DNA of 64,000 nt from Haematobia irritans. Lineage: Eukaryota; Arthropoda; Insecta; Diptera; Muscidae. The translations under genes were made by a program, and so were the position numbers. Location of the stretch: positions 1,887,360 to 1,951,359 of the forward strand of contig NC_134401.1 in NCBI RefSeq assembly GCF_050003625.1, in the 5' to 3' direction. Below are positions 1 to 11,101 of this stretch, piece by piece. The notes beneath the pieces are model-generated. The model did no database searches. It was not told the origin of the DNA and saw only the letters and a program-made list of their open reading frames with translations. Numbering within the stretch: the first letter of the stretch is position 1; each line of letters opens with the position of its first letter.

Positions 1-2113
1 TTGTGTTTTTGGTGAAAATGAAAAAAAAACACAACATTGAAAATCATATGAAATGAAAATGTTAACACTTTTATACAGAAATGGCCTTAGGAGTTTCCAC
101 ACAAAAAAGTTCTTAGTTGTTTTGTTTTACTTTGATTTATTTTTTTTTCTTTTTATATTCATTTGTAGCATGTTTTAATTTGTGTTTCAATTTAAATTTA
201 TGGTGTTACTAAATATTTATATTTTGTTTTGTAATTTCTATTGTATTTGAAAAAATGAACAAAAATATGTATGTATTTTGTTTTAAATATATAAGTATTA
301 ATTTAATTTTTATATAATCCCTTGTTTCATTTTGCATGTTATGTTATCTTAGATTTTTTCTCAAATTATTTGTTTTTCTATATATTTTCTTGCTTGTAGT
401 AGATTTCTTGAAAATGCATGATGTTTTGTTTTGAAAGAATTGCTTTTAAAATGGGACAATTACAAAAAGAAAAGGTTGAAATAAAACTTTACAAATCAGA
501 GATTTCTTTTATGTTTTTTGAACTTTGGAAATATATTGCATAAAGCTAAATTGACCTTTATCCACCATGGCATAAGATAATAATAAGGTGAAATTTTCAA
601 AAACTATTTTTTTTTTTTCGAAAAAAAAAATTAATAGTCGAAATTACAACTACTGTACATTTCCCTATAAATGCTTCGCCTGTTGTCTGAACATTTCCTC
701 CTTTTAGAGTTAGAGTTCTGTTTTGAATAAATACTGGCGGCTAAATTTGAGTCGAGTTGAGTTGACATATTCGGCGGCAACTCGACTGGCAAAAAAGGGT
801 CGGCGGCGTCTAAAATCACGTCGGCCTCATTCTCTAGTTCAAATTGGAAGCAATTTTGTGCAAAGTTGATTATGTACAGCTTGAACATGTAAAGTTGTTA
901 AATTTTAAGTTTAATTTGAAAAAAAAATTTTCCACCGTTCTCCAGCGGTTCTTGAATCTATCACTAATGCTGGTGGTATATGCAAATATTTTAGCCTAAA
1001 AAACGGAGTGGGTAGTTTGGCAAATGCCAAGATAATTAGATTAAAATTTAGACCCACACACACAGACAGACTGTCACTGCTCAATCTAAACTAATAAAGT
1101 CTGTGTTTTATAAATAACAATTTTTTTCTTTTATTTTGTGTTATATCTTTTTTGCTATTATGTCTAAGTGTATGATCAGACTAGTAAAATATTAAACTAA
1201 AATTTCTGTTAAACTTTTTTTCAGGAGCATTTTGTAAAATATCTGGATACCGCCTTTGAAAACTAGCCCTATCGTGATGTTTATATTCAATACGAGTTGG
1301 AACTGTTTGCTGATTTGGCTGTTGTGACGAATTATTATGCCCTGTGTGACTATAACGTAAGGTAAGATGCGCATACATTTGATTCCAAACCTCTGAAACT
1401 ATCTCTACGAGGAAAAATAATCGATTTTCTTTTAACAGACACAAATATTATTTAGTTTATAAACGATCATCTTAATGAATTTCGGAAATTTAACTAAATT
1501 TTGTTTTGAAGAAAAGAAGAAATTTAGTATATTCGCAAGGTGTCTTTGTAAAAATTTGGTAGGATAAAAGGTATTCAAAGATTTTTAAGATCTTCTTGAA
1601 GACATACATGCTAGAAAGATTTACTTCAACCTTAATTTTGCCTATTTCCCACCTAGCAAGTAATTTCCCTATTAACACTATGGATTATCCACTTTCATTG
1701 ACTTTCTGACTTCAGCTAACCTTCTCACTTTGTTTTCTACAAATAAAGAGCCATCATGCTAAGTTCCCTGTTTTGCCAAGTTTTCTGTAGTTATTGTAAT
1801 TTACTATGATTTTTTTTTTCATAAAAAGATTTGTTTTTTAGGTTTTATTATTTACCAATAGTTATCGTTTCAAATACAATTTTCGCATTTCTTACAAATG
1901 TCTGTTCGTTCCTTGTTTTTGCCTTGTTTGTTTTTGTTGAGTTTTGTGTGTTGTTTGTTTGCATTTTAAATGGATTTTAAAGTTTTAAACTAATTTCATA
2001 TAACTACACATGGTATCGTAATTATTATTTAAACAATTGCTTAATGCCACAGTATCACTAGATGATGCACAAGATCCCTCATTGTCGATGATCATCTTCT
2101 CTCTACCATTGTA
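1..2113. other. 3' flank of the LRR gene, including its probable 3'UTR
   Basis: AT-rich sequence downstream of the minus-strand LRR gene. The 3'UTR should run leftward from the TGA at 2114-2116. One possible polyadenylation signal is AATAAA on the minus strand (TTTATT at 1844-1849), about 265 bases past the stop, but AT-richness makes chance matches likely. Two minus-strand open frames (631-888, 85 codons; 1181-1444, 87 codons) have less biased composition than their surroundings. I see no recognisable domain, good start context or convincing splice sites in them, so they are not called as genes; they could be exons of an unseen gene or decayed transposon pieces. Confidence 0.5.
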
Positions 2114-3374
2114 TCATACATAGACTATGTGGGGTTTATTAAGAGTACCGCCACCACCACTACCACCATTACCAACACCACCACCACCGCCTAAACTACT
2201 ATTACCAATGCTACCCTTGCCCATGCTACCTCCGCCAGTGCCACTGCCCAGGCCATGGACACCAACGGAGGGTATTGTGGATGAACCCAACATGTGTTTA
2301 CCGTTTGAGGATTTTGACATGGTGTGCGTATCAGGATATTCGTAATGATCGAATTTTTCGTACAGATGCTCGGGTTCATCGGTGTAGGTATTTGAATCCT
2401 TAACTGGTGGCAATTCCCATGGTTTCAAGGCCCTATATTCATTGGCTATGGCCTGGGCGGTTAGATACCGCTCCAACTCTAATTTATCCACTTGAGGTAA
2501 TGTCTGATGGTAGTCCTGATGATGCATGGGATGCATGTTGTGAGTGAGCGTTGTTCTTTGGGGCTGCATTGTGTGATGAGGATAGCCACCATTCATTAGG
2601 GTACCCGGAATACCGCCATTCGAAGCAGCACTCAATGGCTGGTGTGGTAATATCCGATCGTGTACATTTACTATGGACTTGCCCGATCTTAATGAACGAT
2701 CATGCATAAGCTTTCGTCGTCGTTTCACGAATCGCATATAGAAAATGATACTGGCTCCCGTCATTACTACCAGTAGGCAGGTGAGTACTGCGCACACAAT
2801 TGTCACCACATGAGCCGGGCAAGTGATCTCACTTTCAGTCATGGCGGCCAAATGTTTTCGTGTTCTCTTGCTATCATGCCACACCTCACAGCCAATACGC
2901 TCAGCATCAAGTTTGAGATAGCCACTGTTGGAGGCCATCGAAGGATTGGTATTTTGAAATTTCGCAGTTACATCCTTCTTACGTTCCGCGACATATGCTG
3001 CAACTCTCACCAAATTATCATCATCACCTTCGGCATTGAGATCTGAACCGAGAGCAGCTACTGATCCCGAATCATGGCTCATCATATTGCCTGGTTTCAT
3101 ATCATGACTCTGTATGCCATTTTCAAAATTGCCCGTGACCAAACGCCAAAGCCAAAAGAGAGTACAGTTACATTGCAAAGGATTGTCGCCTAGATAGAGT
3201 TTTTCCAGTTGATCAATAGGAAATTGAGCAGCATAAAGGGTTTGCAGCGAGTTGGATTGCATATAGACTTCTACTATATTGGGGTTTCCTTGGAACAAGC
3301 GCATCGGTAGATCTCCCAATAGGGGATTATTGTTAAGATGGAGAATTTGCAAATGAGTATTGTCCACGAATGTT
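2114..3374 (-). CDS. trn: Tartan/Capricious-family LRR membrane protein, coding exon 3 (last)
   Basis: Last coding exon (residues 345-764 of 764). The 3' splice site TTTTCAG ends at 3375; the exon's first base completes an Arg codon begun in exon 2 (phase 2). It encodes the last three LRRs (LHLNNN at 356, VYMQSN at 381, LYLGDN at 404), then a C-terminal cysteine cap with C413 and C415 paired to C507 and C530. About 90 acidic residues sit between the pairs. One membrane segment (about 533-558) is followed by the stop-transfer stretch RFVKRRRK. The tail of about 206 residues holds LDKLELERYLTAQ, an EPEHLYEKFDHYEYPDTHTM block (678-697), a Gly-rich run (718-754) and the end KPHIVYV, which could be a class II PDZ ligand. 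Family members are homophilic or heterophilic adhesion proteins in axon targeting and at compartment boundaries. Assigning Tartan over Capricious rests on length (I recall about 737 against 540 residues in Drosophila) and the long cap insert. Family certain; paralogue about 65%. Confidence 0.93.
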
Positions 3375-5734
3375 CTGAAAACATAAGAGAGAAAAATTTG
3401 TATTAATTTTATGTAATTTAAAAAATAAGTTCTATGAAAAGTAAACTAAGACAAACATTCATTTTCATTCGCCTTTAAAGGTTTTGATTTTGATAATGGA
3501 TTCATTTGATACAATCTACCATAGGCCCTGTAGAAATGTTGCCCTGTGTCTAGATGAACTTTCTAAAATCGTGTGGATTTTCGCTCAGTTATTAAATTTT
3601 TAATGGAATGAGGGCATGTAAGCTTTCGATTGGTTGGATTACTCTGTGATGCAGCCCTGTTTTAGACCAACATTCTAAAATCATAAAAATTTTCGCTCGA
3701 TTTCTATATATTAATAGATTGATGGTATGCCAGATCTTTATTTGTCCTTATGTATGCCTCCATCATGAAGCGATCTGATGAGGATTTTCTGGGTGTTTGA
3801 CTGTATACAATTTTCATAAAGATGGTTTATAAAGTCCACCTCCAGATTGTGGGCAAGAAATAGAAATAGATGCTCAAACGAGCGGATGGAAAATCAGCCC
3901 GATATTGACTCAGCCCGATATTGAGTTGGTCAACATTCAGGTTTTGCAGATGTTCATGTGAATTAAGGGATTGATTTTTTTATCGGTTGATCATCAGACT
4001 CGCAAGTTTTCTATGGTGACCGCGATTAACTTTTCCTCCGCGTTCCTATATCAAATTTTATTAGTAATTATCAACACACTGAAATGCTATGTTATGTGAA
4101 GAAAACTATCGATTTATGGTTTGAAAACTTTTCTTCTCTCATTCCACAAATATTGATATTTCCTTTCATTTGCTACATCAGCTTATGCTTATCTTTGTTG
4201 TTGGTAAAAGGGAAATCATACTTTTCGAAGGATATAAATACAACTTAACATACATGGAATCTCTTTCTCTTATTCGTATGAATGTTTCGGAGGGAAATAT
4301 GCTCATGGATGAGGCCATCAAAGCTAAAAGCGTCCCTTTGTGAAATTATACTTTAACACTTGGCTGGGCACAGTAGATTCTGTCGAGGGTTAATGTTTCT
4401 GTGGTTTGAGATTTTTAACATCGACCAGGTCGTTGGTATAAGTTTACATATGATGTTCAATGTATTCCTCCGACTGAATATTGTATTAAAGGTGAGTACT
4501 TCAACAAGCCAGCCAAAGGATACTTACTTAGAGCGTTGGCAAATGGTTTACAAAAAAGGCCCAAAAGGGGATATGTATATTGTGTAATATTAATTTGAAT
4601 ATAAGTTTCTATTTACCCAGGTTATACAATAGCTCCCATACCTTTTAAATTCTGAAAAAGAGCAAAGGAGGTGAAATTTGATCCTGTGTATTTTCTTCTC
4701 AGATTTGGGGGCGGCAATGGGCTAAACGATTGTAACAGAGTAGTCTTTTGTGTTGGCAAGTAAATGGTTTAACAGATACTTAACAATTAAAAACGGATAA
4801 ACATATTTGTTTTAGTAGCTTGGCGAAGGGTTCATAAGGGCGTTCTTCAATTCCAAAGTGGCTATCCGATAACATCTATAGGAGCACTACCCCTTGGTTA
4901 AATTTCCCCCAATCAGCAAAGTGTTAGTTTATTGTGGGTGTGTGTGTTTGTGGGATAATCATGGCCCTTGAAATTGTTTTCAATTAAAGTCTTAACAAAT
5001 TGCCAACAACATTTCGACATTTTGCCAAGAGAAGGAGGGTGAAATATTGAAAAAAACATTTTTGTTTTGTAAAATTCATAGTTGCTTGCCCTTTCTCACT
5101 AGGCAGGAATTTGTGGGGTGAACATATTTTGGCCTTCAGGAAAATTTAATGATTTTACTTAGAACGTGTTGGGCCTACGGAATTCGTGGAATGTTGAGTA
5201 ATGTTTCCAACATATTTCTCCATTTGTTTTTAATCATAATTTATGTGTGGCATTTTAGCTCAGTGGCACTTTAGCATTTGACATGTTTGCTTCCTCAATG
5301 GAAGAGGACCGTGCCGTACTAGATTATAGGTTCTTGGCTATTACTTTTTCTTTTTTGGTTTGTTGGCTGAATGGCTGATCTTATAATAAACTTATTAGAT
5401 TTTTTCTTGATGTTCTTGTCGTTCGGTTGTTCATATTTTCTCGTTTTAATATAGCTGTCAGTTTTAACAACATGAGCTCTTTATTAGATTAATATGACTG
5501 TCGCTTGTCATAAACTGAAGCAAAGTGACTACATAATAAACTAAACGATAGAAAAGCTATATTTTGGAATCTTGTAATTTTCGGGTAGGTTGTAGATGTG
5601 TGAAAACATAATTAATATTACAAGCATATATATGTTTCGCAATGATAAATTTAAAATCCAATTCAAAATGAAAATACATAGGAAAACTACATAAAATTTT
5701 TAATTTGCAATAAATGGCAGTATTTTGTTCTTGG

Positions 5735-5828
5735 TTCCGAATGTTATCAACACTATGGTATCACAATTGACGGAATAGTCTAAGTGAGTCTGAAGTATTG
5801 GGCTAACACTAACCTAATCTAATGTTGG
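5735..5828 (+). repeat. 3' fragment of the tRNA-derived SINE (family 1)
   Basis: The segment containing GGTATCACAATTGACGGAAT, then TAGTCTAAGTGAGTCTGA and an AACCTAATCTAATG tail matches the last 90 bases of the full SINE at 46190-46531. The tRNA-like head is missing. The fragment stops about 20 bases before the piggyBac-type MITE. Confidence 0.75.
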
Positions 5829-5849
5829 GTATTATGTTTTTCTCCTTAA

Positions 5850-6117
5850 CCCTGGAAAGTCATCCTTATTTTTTGTACACTAACGTCATGACTACGGCTT
5901 ATTTCAAAATGCTATAATTTGCATCGTGAGCAAAAATTTGAACCAAAATTGATGTTATTTTCTTATTCAATTTGTTTTTAATTAGTATAAGACAAAAATT
6001 CATAAAATAAAAGAATTAGTATAACTTAAATTTATCATTTCCCAATCGACTAAAATACATTTTAGATCGAAAATGAAATTACGCGTCGTCATTTTGACGA
6101 AGTATGACTGTCTAGGG
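5850..6117. mobile_element. piggyBac-type MITE 1, 268 bp
   Basis: Bounded by TTAA at 5846-5849 and 6118-6121. The left end begins CCCTGGAAAGTCATCCTT; the right end, read inward on the minus strand, begins CCCTAGACAGTCATACTT. The two match at 15 of 18 bases. TTAA target duplications with CCC-starting ends are the hallmark of piggyBac elements. No transposase is present, so it would need one in trans. Confidence 0.78.
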
Positions 6118-6983
6118 TTAAATTTTAAGATTCTAGGTCCCTGAGCCGGTCTGAATAACTTTCTGGTTCTCCGACGTCACTAGGTAGAACATATGAAGGC
6201 GGGAGATGATTTTCTATACTCATCTAACAGAGTTTAAATCATTATATTTATTTATGATATCACATTTCATTTTACTCAAGGGCAAAACCAACCGTTGAAT
6301 AGTATTGATATGAAGGCCTTGACTAAGCAGCTGAGAATGTAGGATAAATTTCTTATATTCTTAAAGTATGACCCTATCTATCGTTAATGCCCACGAAGTA
6401 CCAAAGATATCCCATCTTCAAACTCAATCTAAATTAGATAAAAATATTGTTTATTCTTATTATTTTCCCAAATTGGATGTTAACATTAAAGTTCAATTAA
6501 AACTACCAGATGGACCAAAGGATATGCTATTATTCTATTGTGGATTCGGTAAACCTTATTTTTCCTAACATTTCCTAGAAAATCTTTGATTTCTATATTT
6601 TATTGTAGTATATGTTTATAGTCATAATACATAATTACAATATGTATGATTTTACATCTGTTACATATCGACATAAATATGTATATCTAAAGACATTGAC
6701 ACATGTGTAATCCGTGACTTGATTGAATATTAAATACAACGTATGTCGTCGACTATAGGTCAATAATCATAATTTTCTCATATGAATTTGTGATAAATAC
6801 GCAATTAGACGTATTTATTAGTTGACCATAAAGGGTGATACGGTCAAAATTTGGTCAACATAGACTTGACGTATTTCTTTCAATTTTGCATTTAAAAAAC
6901 CTGAACACCCCTCATTTTGAAGGTGTGTGTGTGTAGAATGTTGCTCCTATTTTGATTTTGGAATTCACTCTTCAGTTGTCAAA

Positions 6984-7997
6984 ATGCCGTCCAAGCAAGA
7001 AGAGCAGCGTATCAAAATTTTGCTCGCGCATCGCGAAAATCCGAACTACTCGCACGCAAAGCTGGCAAAATCGCATAAAAGTTGCCAAATCAACCGTTAC
7101 AAATGTAATCAAAGTGTTTGGGGAACGTTTGTCGACAGCCAGGACGTCTGGATCGGGGAGAAATCGAAAACCGGAAGCCGCTGAGACGACAAAGAGAGTT
7201 GCCGGTAGTTTCAAGTGAAACCCTAATCTCTCTCTCTCCGAGATGCCGCAAATAAGCTGGGTGTATCGTCTACAACCGTGCATCGAGCCAAAAAACGAGC
7301 CGGACTATCGACTTACAAGAAGGTAGTGACTCCAAATCGCTATGATAAACAAAATACGATGGCCAAAGCGCGATCCCGGAGGCTGTACACGATGGTGCTG
7401 ACGAAGTTTGACTGCGTGGTAATGGACGACGAAACCTACGTCAAAGCCGACTACAAGTAGCTTCCGGGACAGGAGTTTTATACGGCAAAAGAAAGGGGAA
7501 AGGTAGCAGATATTTGCAAGCACATAAAACTGTCAAAGTTCGCAAATAAATATCTGGTTTGGCAAGCCATCTGTACCTGTGGCTTGAAAAGCAGTATTTT
7601 CATAGCTTCCGGGACTGTCAACCAAGAAATTTACGTGAAAGAGTGTTTGAATAAACGTCTGCTGCCTTTCCTGAAGAAACACGGTTGTTCCGTACTGTTT
7701 TGGCCGGATTTGGCATCTTGCCATTACGGTAAAAAGGCCATGGAGTGGTACGCCGCCAACAACGTGCAGGTGGTTCCCAAGGACAAGAACCCTCCCAACA
7801 CGCCAGAGCTCCGCCCAATTGAGAAATACTGGGCTATTGTCAAGCGGAACCTAAAGAAGACCAAAAAAACTGCTAAGGACGAGCAGCAGTTCAAGGCAAA
7901 CTGGATTTCTGCGGTGGACAAGGTGGCTGTACAAAATCTGATGACAGGTGTCAAGCGTGAGGCCCGGCAATTCGGATTTGGAAAAGCGAAAGCCTAA
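6984..7997 (+). pseudogene. Broken DD37E (ITmD37E-type) transposase
   Basis: It would catalyse cut-and-paste transposition at TA sites. ATG at 6984 starts MPSKQEEQRIKILLAHRENP. The frame shifts near 7070 and returns near 7225 within an expanded (TC)n tract; a TAG interrupts at 7458-7460. From 7278 onward one frame reads through the helix-turn-helix (LGVSSTTVHRAKKRAG), the first catalytic Asp (VVMDDETYV), the second (FWPDLASCH, codon 7707-7709) and the Glu (PELRPIEKYW, codon 7821-7823). Exactly 37 residues separate the second Asp from the Glu, which defines DD37E, a group known from mosquitoes and other animals. Length is about 338 codons, normal for the family. With two frameshifts and one stop it is inactive. 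Confidence 0.9.
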
Positions 7998-8212
7998 CTG
8001 AATATTTTTCCTGAATTTTATACTAATTGAACTTGAACAAGTATATACGGCCGTAAGTTCGGCCAGGCCGAAGCTTATGTACCCTCCATCATGGATTGCG
8101 TAGAAACTTCTTCTAAACACTGCCATCCACAATCGAATTACTTAAGTTGCGGTAACGCTTGCCGATGGCAAGGCATCTTAAAACCTCCTAACACCATCTT
8201 CTAAATTGTATG

Positions 8213-8550
8213 ACAAAATTTTCTATAGAAAGAAAATTTTGACAAAAATTTCTACAGAAATAAAATTTTAACAAAATTTTCTATAGAAATAAACTTTTGA
8301 CAAAATTTTCTATAGAAATAAAATCTTGGTAGATTATTTTTGGCTCGAGAGGCAACCATGATTATGAACCGAATAAAATTTGAAATAAAATTTTGACAAA
8401 ATTTTCTGTAGAAATAAAATTTTGACAATGATGAAAATTTTATTATGAACCGAATAATATTTTAACAAAATTTTCTCTAGAAATAAAATTTTGACAAAAT
8501 TTTCTATAGAAATAAAATTTTGACAAAATTTTCTATAGAAAAAAATTTTG
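8213..8550 (+). repeat. 29-bp minisatellite
   Basis: Degenerate head-to-tail copies of a unit like GACAAAATTTTCTATAGAAA followed by TAAAATTTT. The CTATAG/CTACAG core recurs at 8223, 8252, 8281 and 8310, exactly 29 bases apart. Blocks reading GATTATTTTTGGCTC and ACCATGATTATG interrupt it twice. It lies inside the Helentron-like element, upstream of the 153-bp array. Confidence 0.85.
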
Positions 8551-8579
8551 GTAGATTATTTTTGGCTCTAGTGGCAACC

Positions 8580-10010
8580 ATGATTATGGACCGATATGGA
8601 CCAATTTTTGTGTGATTGGACCAATTTTGGTATGGTTGTTAGCGACCATATACTAACACCACGTTCCTAATTTGAACCGGATAGGATGAATTTTGCTCCT
8701 CCAAGAGGCTCCGGAGGTCAAATCTGGAGAACGTTTTATATGGGGGCTATATATAATTATGGACCGATATGGACCAATTCTGGCACGGTAGTTAAAGATC
8801 ATATACTAACACCATGTTCCAAATTACAACCGGATTGGATGAAATTTGCTTCTCTTGGAGACTTCGCAAGCCAGATCTGGGGATCGGTTTATATGGGGGC
8901 TATATATAATTATGAACCGATGTGGACCAATTTTTGCATGGTTGTTAGAGACCATATACCAACATTATGTACCAAATTTCAGCCGGATCGGATGAAATAT
9001 GCCTATCTTAGAGGCTCCAGAACCCAAATCTAGGGATCGGTTTATATGGGCGCTATATATAATTATGGACCGATGTGGACCAATTTTTGCATGGTTGTTA
9101 GAGACCATATACCAACACCATATACCAAATTTCAGCCGGATCGGATGAAATATGCTTCTCTTAGAGGCTCCACAAGCCAAATCTGGGGATCGGTTTATAT
9201 GGGGACTATATATAATTAAGGACCGATATGGACCAATTTTTGCATGGTTGTTAAAGGCCATATACCAACATCATGTACCAAATTTCAGCCGGATCGGATG
9301 AAATTTGCTTCTCTTTTAGGCTCCGCAAGCCAAATCTGGGGATCGGTTTATATGGGGGCTATATATAATTATGGACCGATGTGGACCAATTTTTGCACGG
9401 TTGTTAGAGACCATATACCAACACCATGTACCAAATTTCAGCCGGATCGGATGAAATTTGCTTCTCTTAGAGGCTCCACAAGCTAAATCTGGGGATCGGT
9501 TTATATGGGGGCTATATATAATTATGGACCGATATGGACCAATTTTTGCATGGTTGTTAGAGACCATATACCAACATCATGTACCAAATTTCAGCCGGAT
9601 GGGATGAAATTTGCTTCTCTTTTAGGCTCCGCAAGCCAAATCTGGGGATCGGTTTATATGGGGGCTACATATAATTATGGACCGATGTGGACCAATTTTT
9701 GCATGGTTGGTAGAGACCATATACTAACAGCATGTACCAAATTTCAGCCGAATCGGATGAAATTTGCTTCTCTTAGAGCAATCGCAAGCCAAATTTGGGG
9801 GTCCGTTTATATGGGGGCTATACGTAAAAGTGGACCGATATGGACCAATTTTTGCATGGTTGTTAGAGACCATATACCAACACCATATACCAAATTTCAG
9901 CCGGATCGGATGAAATATGCTTCTGTTAGAGGCTCTACAAGCCAAATCTGAGGGTCCCTTTATATGGGGGCTATACGTAAAAGTGGACCGATATGGCCCA
10001 TTTTCAATAC
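8580..10010 (+). repeat. Central tandem array, 153-bp unit, about 9 copies
   Basis: The landmark ATCGGTTTATATGGG (and variants) recurs at 8730, 8883, 9036, 9189, 9342, 9495, 9648, 9801 and 9954: eight intervals, each exactly 153 bases. Units differ by scattered substitutions. Because 153 is 51 codons, long frames stay open on both strands (for example 9505-9951 plus, 9316-9567 minus). They encode only the repeated unit (YNYGPMWTNFC on plus, HAKIGPYRSIIIYSPHIN on minus), with no start context or domain. I read it as a minisatellite, comparable to the roughly 150-bp central repeats described in Drosophila DINE-TR1 elements, and not as a gene. Confidence 0.93.
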
Positions 10011-10091
10011 CATCCGACCTACATCAATAACAACTACTTGTGCCAAGTTTCAAGTCGATAGCTTGTTTCGTTCGGAAGTTAGCGTGATTTC

Positions 10092-10126
10092 AACAGACGG
10101 ACGGACGGACGGACGGACGGACGGAC
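10092..10126. repeat. (GGAC)n microsatellite of the Helentron-like element
   Basis: About eight GGAC/GACG-register tetranucleotides between ATTTCAACAGAC and ATGCTTAGATCGACTC. The same microsatellite, reverse complemented as (GTCC)n, sits at 50934-50955 in copy 2 with the same flanking blocks, so it is a fixed part of the element. Confidence 0.9.
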
Positions 10127-10168
10127 ATGCTTAGATCGACTCAGAATTTCACCACGACCCAGAATATA

Positions 10169-11101
10169 AAGGGTGATTCTTTTGAGGTTAGGATTTTCAT
10201 GCATTAGTATTTGACAGATCACGTGGGATTTCAGACATGGTGTCAAAGAGAAAGATGCTCAGTATGCTTTGACATTTCATCATGAATAGACTTACGATCT
10301 GCCACAACGTCGAATTTTCAGTGAATGGGCCCTAGAAAAGTTGGCAGAAAATCCGCTTTTTTATCGACAAATTTTGTTCAGCGATGAGGCTCATTTCTGG
10401 TTGAATGGCTACGTAAATAAGCAAAATTGCCGCATTTGGAGTGAAGAGCAACCAGAAGCCGTTCAAGAACTGCCCATGCATCCCGAAAAATGCACTGTTT
10501 GGTGTGGTTTGTACGCTGGTGGAATCATTGGACCGTATTTTTTCAAAGATGCTGTTGGACGCAACGTTACGGTGAATGGCGATCGCTATCGTTCGATGCT
10601 AACAAACTTTTTGTTGCCAAAAATGGAAGAACTGAACTTGGTTGACATGTGGTTTCAACAAGATGGCGCTACATGCCACACAGCTCGCGATTCTATGGCC
10701 ATTTTGAGGGAAAACTTCGGAGAACAATTCATCTCAAGAAATGGACCGGTAAGTTGGCCACCAAGATCATGCGATTTGACGCCTTTAGACTATTTTTTGT
10801 GGGGCTACGTCAAGTCTAAAGTCTACAGAAATAAGCCAGCAACTATTCCAGCTTTGGAAGACAACATTTCCGAAGAAATTCGCGCTATTCCGGCCGAAAT
10901 GCTCGAAAAAGTTGCCCAAAATTGGACTTTCCGAATGGACCACCTAAGACGCAGCCGCGGTCAACATTTAAATGAAATTATCTTCAAAAAGTAAATGTCA
11001 TGGACCAATCTAACGTTTCAAATAAAGAACCGATGAGATTTTGCAAATTTTATGCGTTTTTTTTTTAAAAAAAGTTATCAAGCTCTTAACAAATCACCCT
11101 T
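10169..11101 (+). mobile_element. rosa-type DD41D mariner element, 933 bp, internally deleted
   Basis: The ends share AAGGGTGATT in inverted orientation, flanked by TA at 10167-10168 and 11102-11103. Joining the flanks across one TA restores the Helentron-like sequence: ACCACGACCCAGAATA continues into TACTTTATGGGGTC, matching copy 2 near 50880-50900. This element is therefore the youngest layer of the nest. Most of the N-terminal half of the transposase region is missing. Confidence 0.88.
10290..10994 (+). pseudogene. N-terminally truncated DD41D (rosa-like) transposase
   Basis: A single open frame of about 234 codons without an ATG at its head; a TAG at 10287-10289 precedes it. It covers the whole catalytic domain: first Asp in LFSDEAHFWLNG, second in MWFQQDGATCHTA (codon 10662-10664), third in DLTPLDYFLWG (codon 10788-10790). 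Exactly 41 residues lie between the second and third Asp, defining the DD41D group first described as rosa in Ceratitis rosa. All three catalytic residues are present and no stop breaks this part. The DNA-binding N-terminus is lost, so the protein could not bind its TIRs. A full-length protein would be about 340-350 residues. Confidence 0.87.

Noticed and set aside
631..888. An 85-codon minus-strand frame as a gene
   Set aside because: Composition is protein-like, but the start context is weak and no domain or partner exon was found. Left as unexplained.
1181..1444. An 87-codon minus-strand frame as a gene or exon
   Set aside because: No domain or usable donor site at its end; it may be a decayed element.
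2127..2345. A Pro-rich plus-strand frame
   Set aside because: It is the antisense of the Gly-rich tail of the LRR protein.
8213..8550. Regular 29-bp repeats resembling a CRISPR array
   Set aside because: Units are directly adjacent without unique spacers, in a fly transposon. It is a minisatellite.
9505..9951. A 148-codon plus-strand frame, and matching minus-strand frames, as a repeat protein
   Set aside because: The frames are a by-product of the 153-bp tandem unit. They are open on both strands, have no start context, and neighbouring units carry stops.
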